DNA from: Pseudomonadota bacterium
Lineage (GTDB): Bacteria; Pseudomonadota; Gammaproteobacteria; Burkholderiales; Burkholderiaceae_B
Length of the DNA: 6,635 bases
Direction of reading: 5' to 3'
Assembly (NCBI GenBank): GCA_021793095.1
Contig: JAJYTK010000057.1
Location: 1-6,635 of the forward strand
Under the pieces are notes generated by a model that saw only the letters and a program-made list of their open reading frames with translations, ran no database searches and was not told the origin of the DNA. The position numbers were made by a program, and so were the translations under genes. Positions within the stretch are counted from its first letter, which is position 1. Each line of letters begins with the position of its first letter. Of the stretch, positions 6,209-6,635 are shown one piece after another.

Positions 6209-6635
6209 GGATGCTCCTCTAACAACAATGGCGGATAACTCTCCCAATGATTACAACCGGGGCATTGCCAATAATAAGTACGCGCCTCAAAACCACATTC
6301 CTGACAAGCATAGCGGTCCAATCGCTGGGTATGCTTATGAATCAACCGGCGCAATAACTCTAGATCAGCACCGGCAGCCACCTCTTTGGTCAATGCCTCA
6401 TCAACGATGTCCTGAACGGCACTCGAGACCTGTTGGTCTTTTTCAGCGCTCAACTCGACCTCAAGCATACGGTCTAAGGCCAATAAAGAGGGCGTGCCTC
6501 GTAAGGCCTTGCGCGCAAAACGCCATGCCTCGAGTGGCCCACTGCGTGCACGCAACACCCTAAACAAGACATTAAACACCATCAGGTTGGGGTGTTGATT
6601 AAAATGCGTGCGCAGCACCTCAACCCCTTCATCGA
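6205..6635 (-). CDS. lapB: Lipopolysaccharide assembly protein B, C-terminal part (truncated by window edge)
   Basis: Only the last 143 codons are visible; the gene enters from the right edge, so the N-terminal membrane anchor and most of the tetratricopeptide repeats are missing (the full protein is about 390 residues). The visible part is helical, with TPR-like sequence such as GPLEAWRFARKALRGTPS, and ends in a rubredoxin-like zinc ribbon. The four cysteines are in YACQECGF and YWQCPGCNHW (codons within 6306-6253), the hallmark of LapB (YciM). In E. coli LapB is an inner-membrane protein facing the cytoplasm that recruits LpxC to the FtsH protease and so sets the rate of lipid A synthesis. 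The stop TGA overlaps the hldA start, and the hldA ribosome site lies in its Glu-Glu codons. This fits a lipopolysaccharide operon. Confidence 0.93.
   Translation of the reverse strand, partial: DEGVEVLRTHFNQHPNLMVFNVLFRVLRARSGPLEAWRFARKALRGTPSLLALDRMLEVELSAEKDQQVSSAVQDIVDEALTKEVAAGADLELLRRLIHKHTQRLDRYACQECGFEARTYYWQCPGCNHWESYPPLLLEEHP
6214..6219 (-). promoter_or_regulatory. Ribosome binding site of hldA inside lapB
   Basis: On the minus strand GAGGAG, also the two Glu codons near the lapB C-terminus, lies five bases before the ATG at 6208. It decides the hldA start against the in-frame ATG at 6247. Confidence 0.75.

Noticed and set aside
6209..6247. N-terminal extension of the heptose kinase by 13 residues
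   Set aside because: A strong GAGGAG site and the ATGA junction both point to the ATG at 6208, and the extension is only lapB read in another frame.
6207..6563. 118-codon open frame on the plus strand over lapB
   Set aside because: It is antisense to the conserved LapB C-terminus, including the zinc ribbon codons, and the translated product has no family features.

Overview
The window looks like ordinary core chromosome from a Gram-negative betaproteobacterium, most likely of the Burkholderiales/Alcaligenaceae group. This rests on the gene order (lapB, heptose kinase, hldD, comEA, cysM, then mltB and etfBA), which I recall from Bordetella and its relatives. The one-domain heptose kinase and the betaproteobacterial-looking HldD and ETF sequences agree. 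Base composition appears moderate, about half G+C by eye, which is lower than in Bordetella itself. The genus is an inference; no rRNA or other decisive marker is present.

Layout from left to right. The 5' part of etfA runs off the left edge on the minus strand, directly behind etfB, also on minus; together they encode the electron transfer flavoprotein. A 280-base divergent intergenic region (1299-1578) follows, with candidate promoters for both sides and a bulged hairpin in the probable etfBA leader. mltB (plus) encodes a lipoprotein lytic transglycosylase. It converges, with only 18 bases between stop codons, on a long minus-strand block that reads lapB (C-terminal part, entering from the right edge), hldA/rfaE1, hldD/rfaD, a 142-base gap, comEA and cysM.

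The right half has a coherent envelope theme. LapB is the lipopolysaccharide assembly and LpxC-turnover regulator. HldA and HldD are two steps in making ADP-L-glycero-D-manno-heptose, the inner-core sugar. lapB and hldA are joined by a 4-base ATGA overlap and hldA to hldD by 11 bases, so they are very probably one transcript. comEA and cysM lie downstream in the same direction and may be read through or use their own weak promoter. MltB adds peptidoglycan remodelling; etfBA and cysM are central metabolism.

I found no mobile element, CRISPR array, RNA gene, toxin system or unknown gene cluster. Nothing here supports a previously undescribed system; the findings listed are modest points on operon structure, leader RNA structure and domain content.
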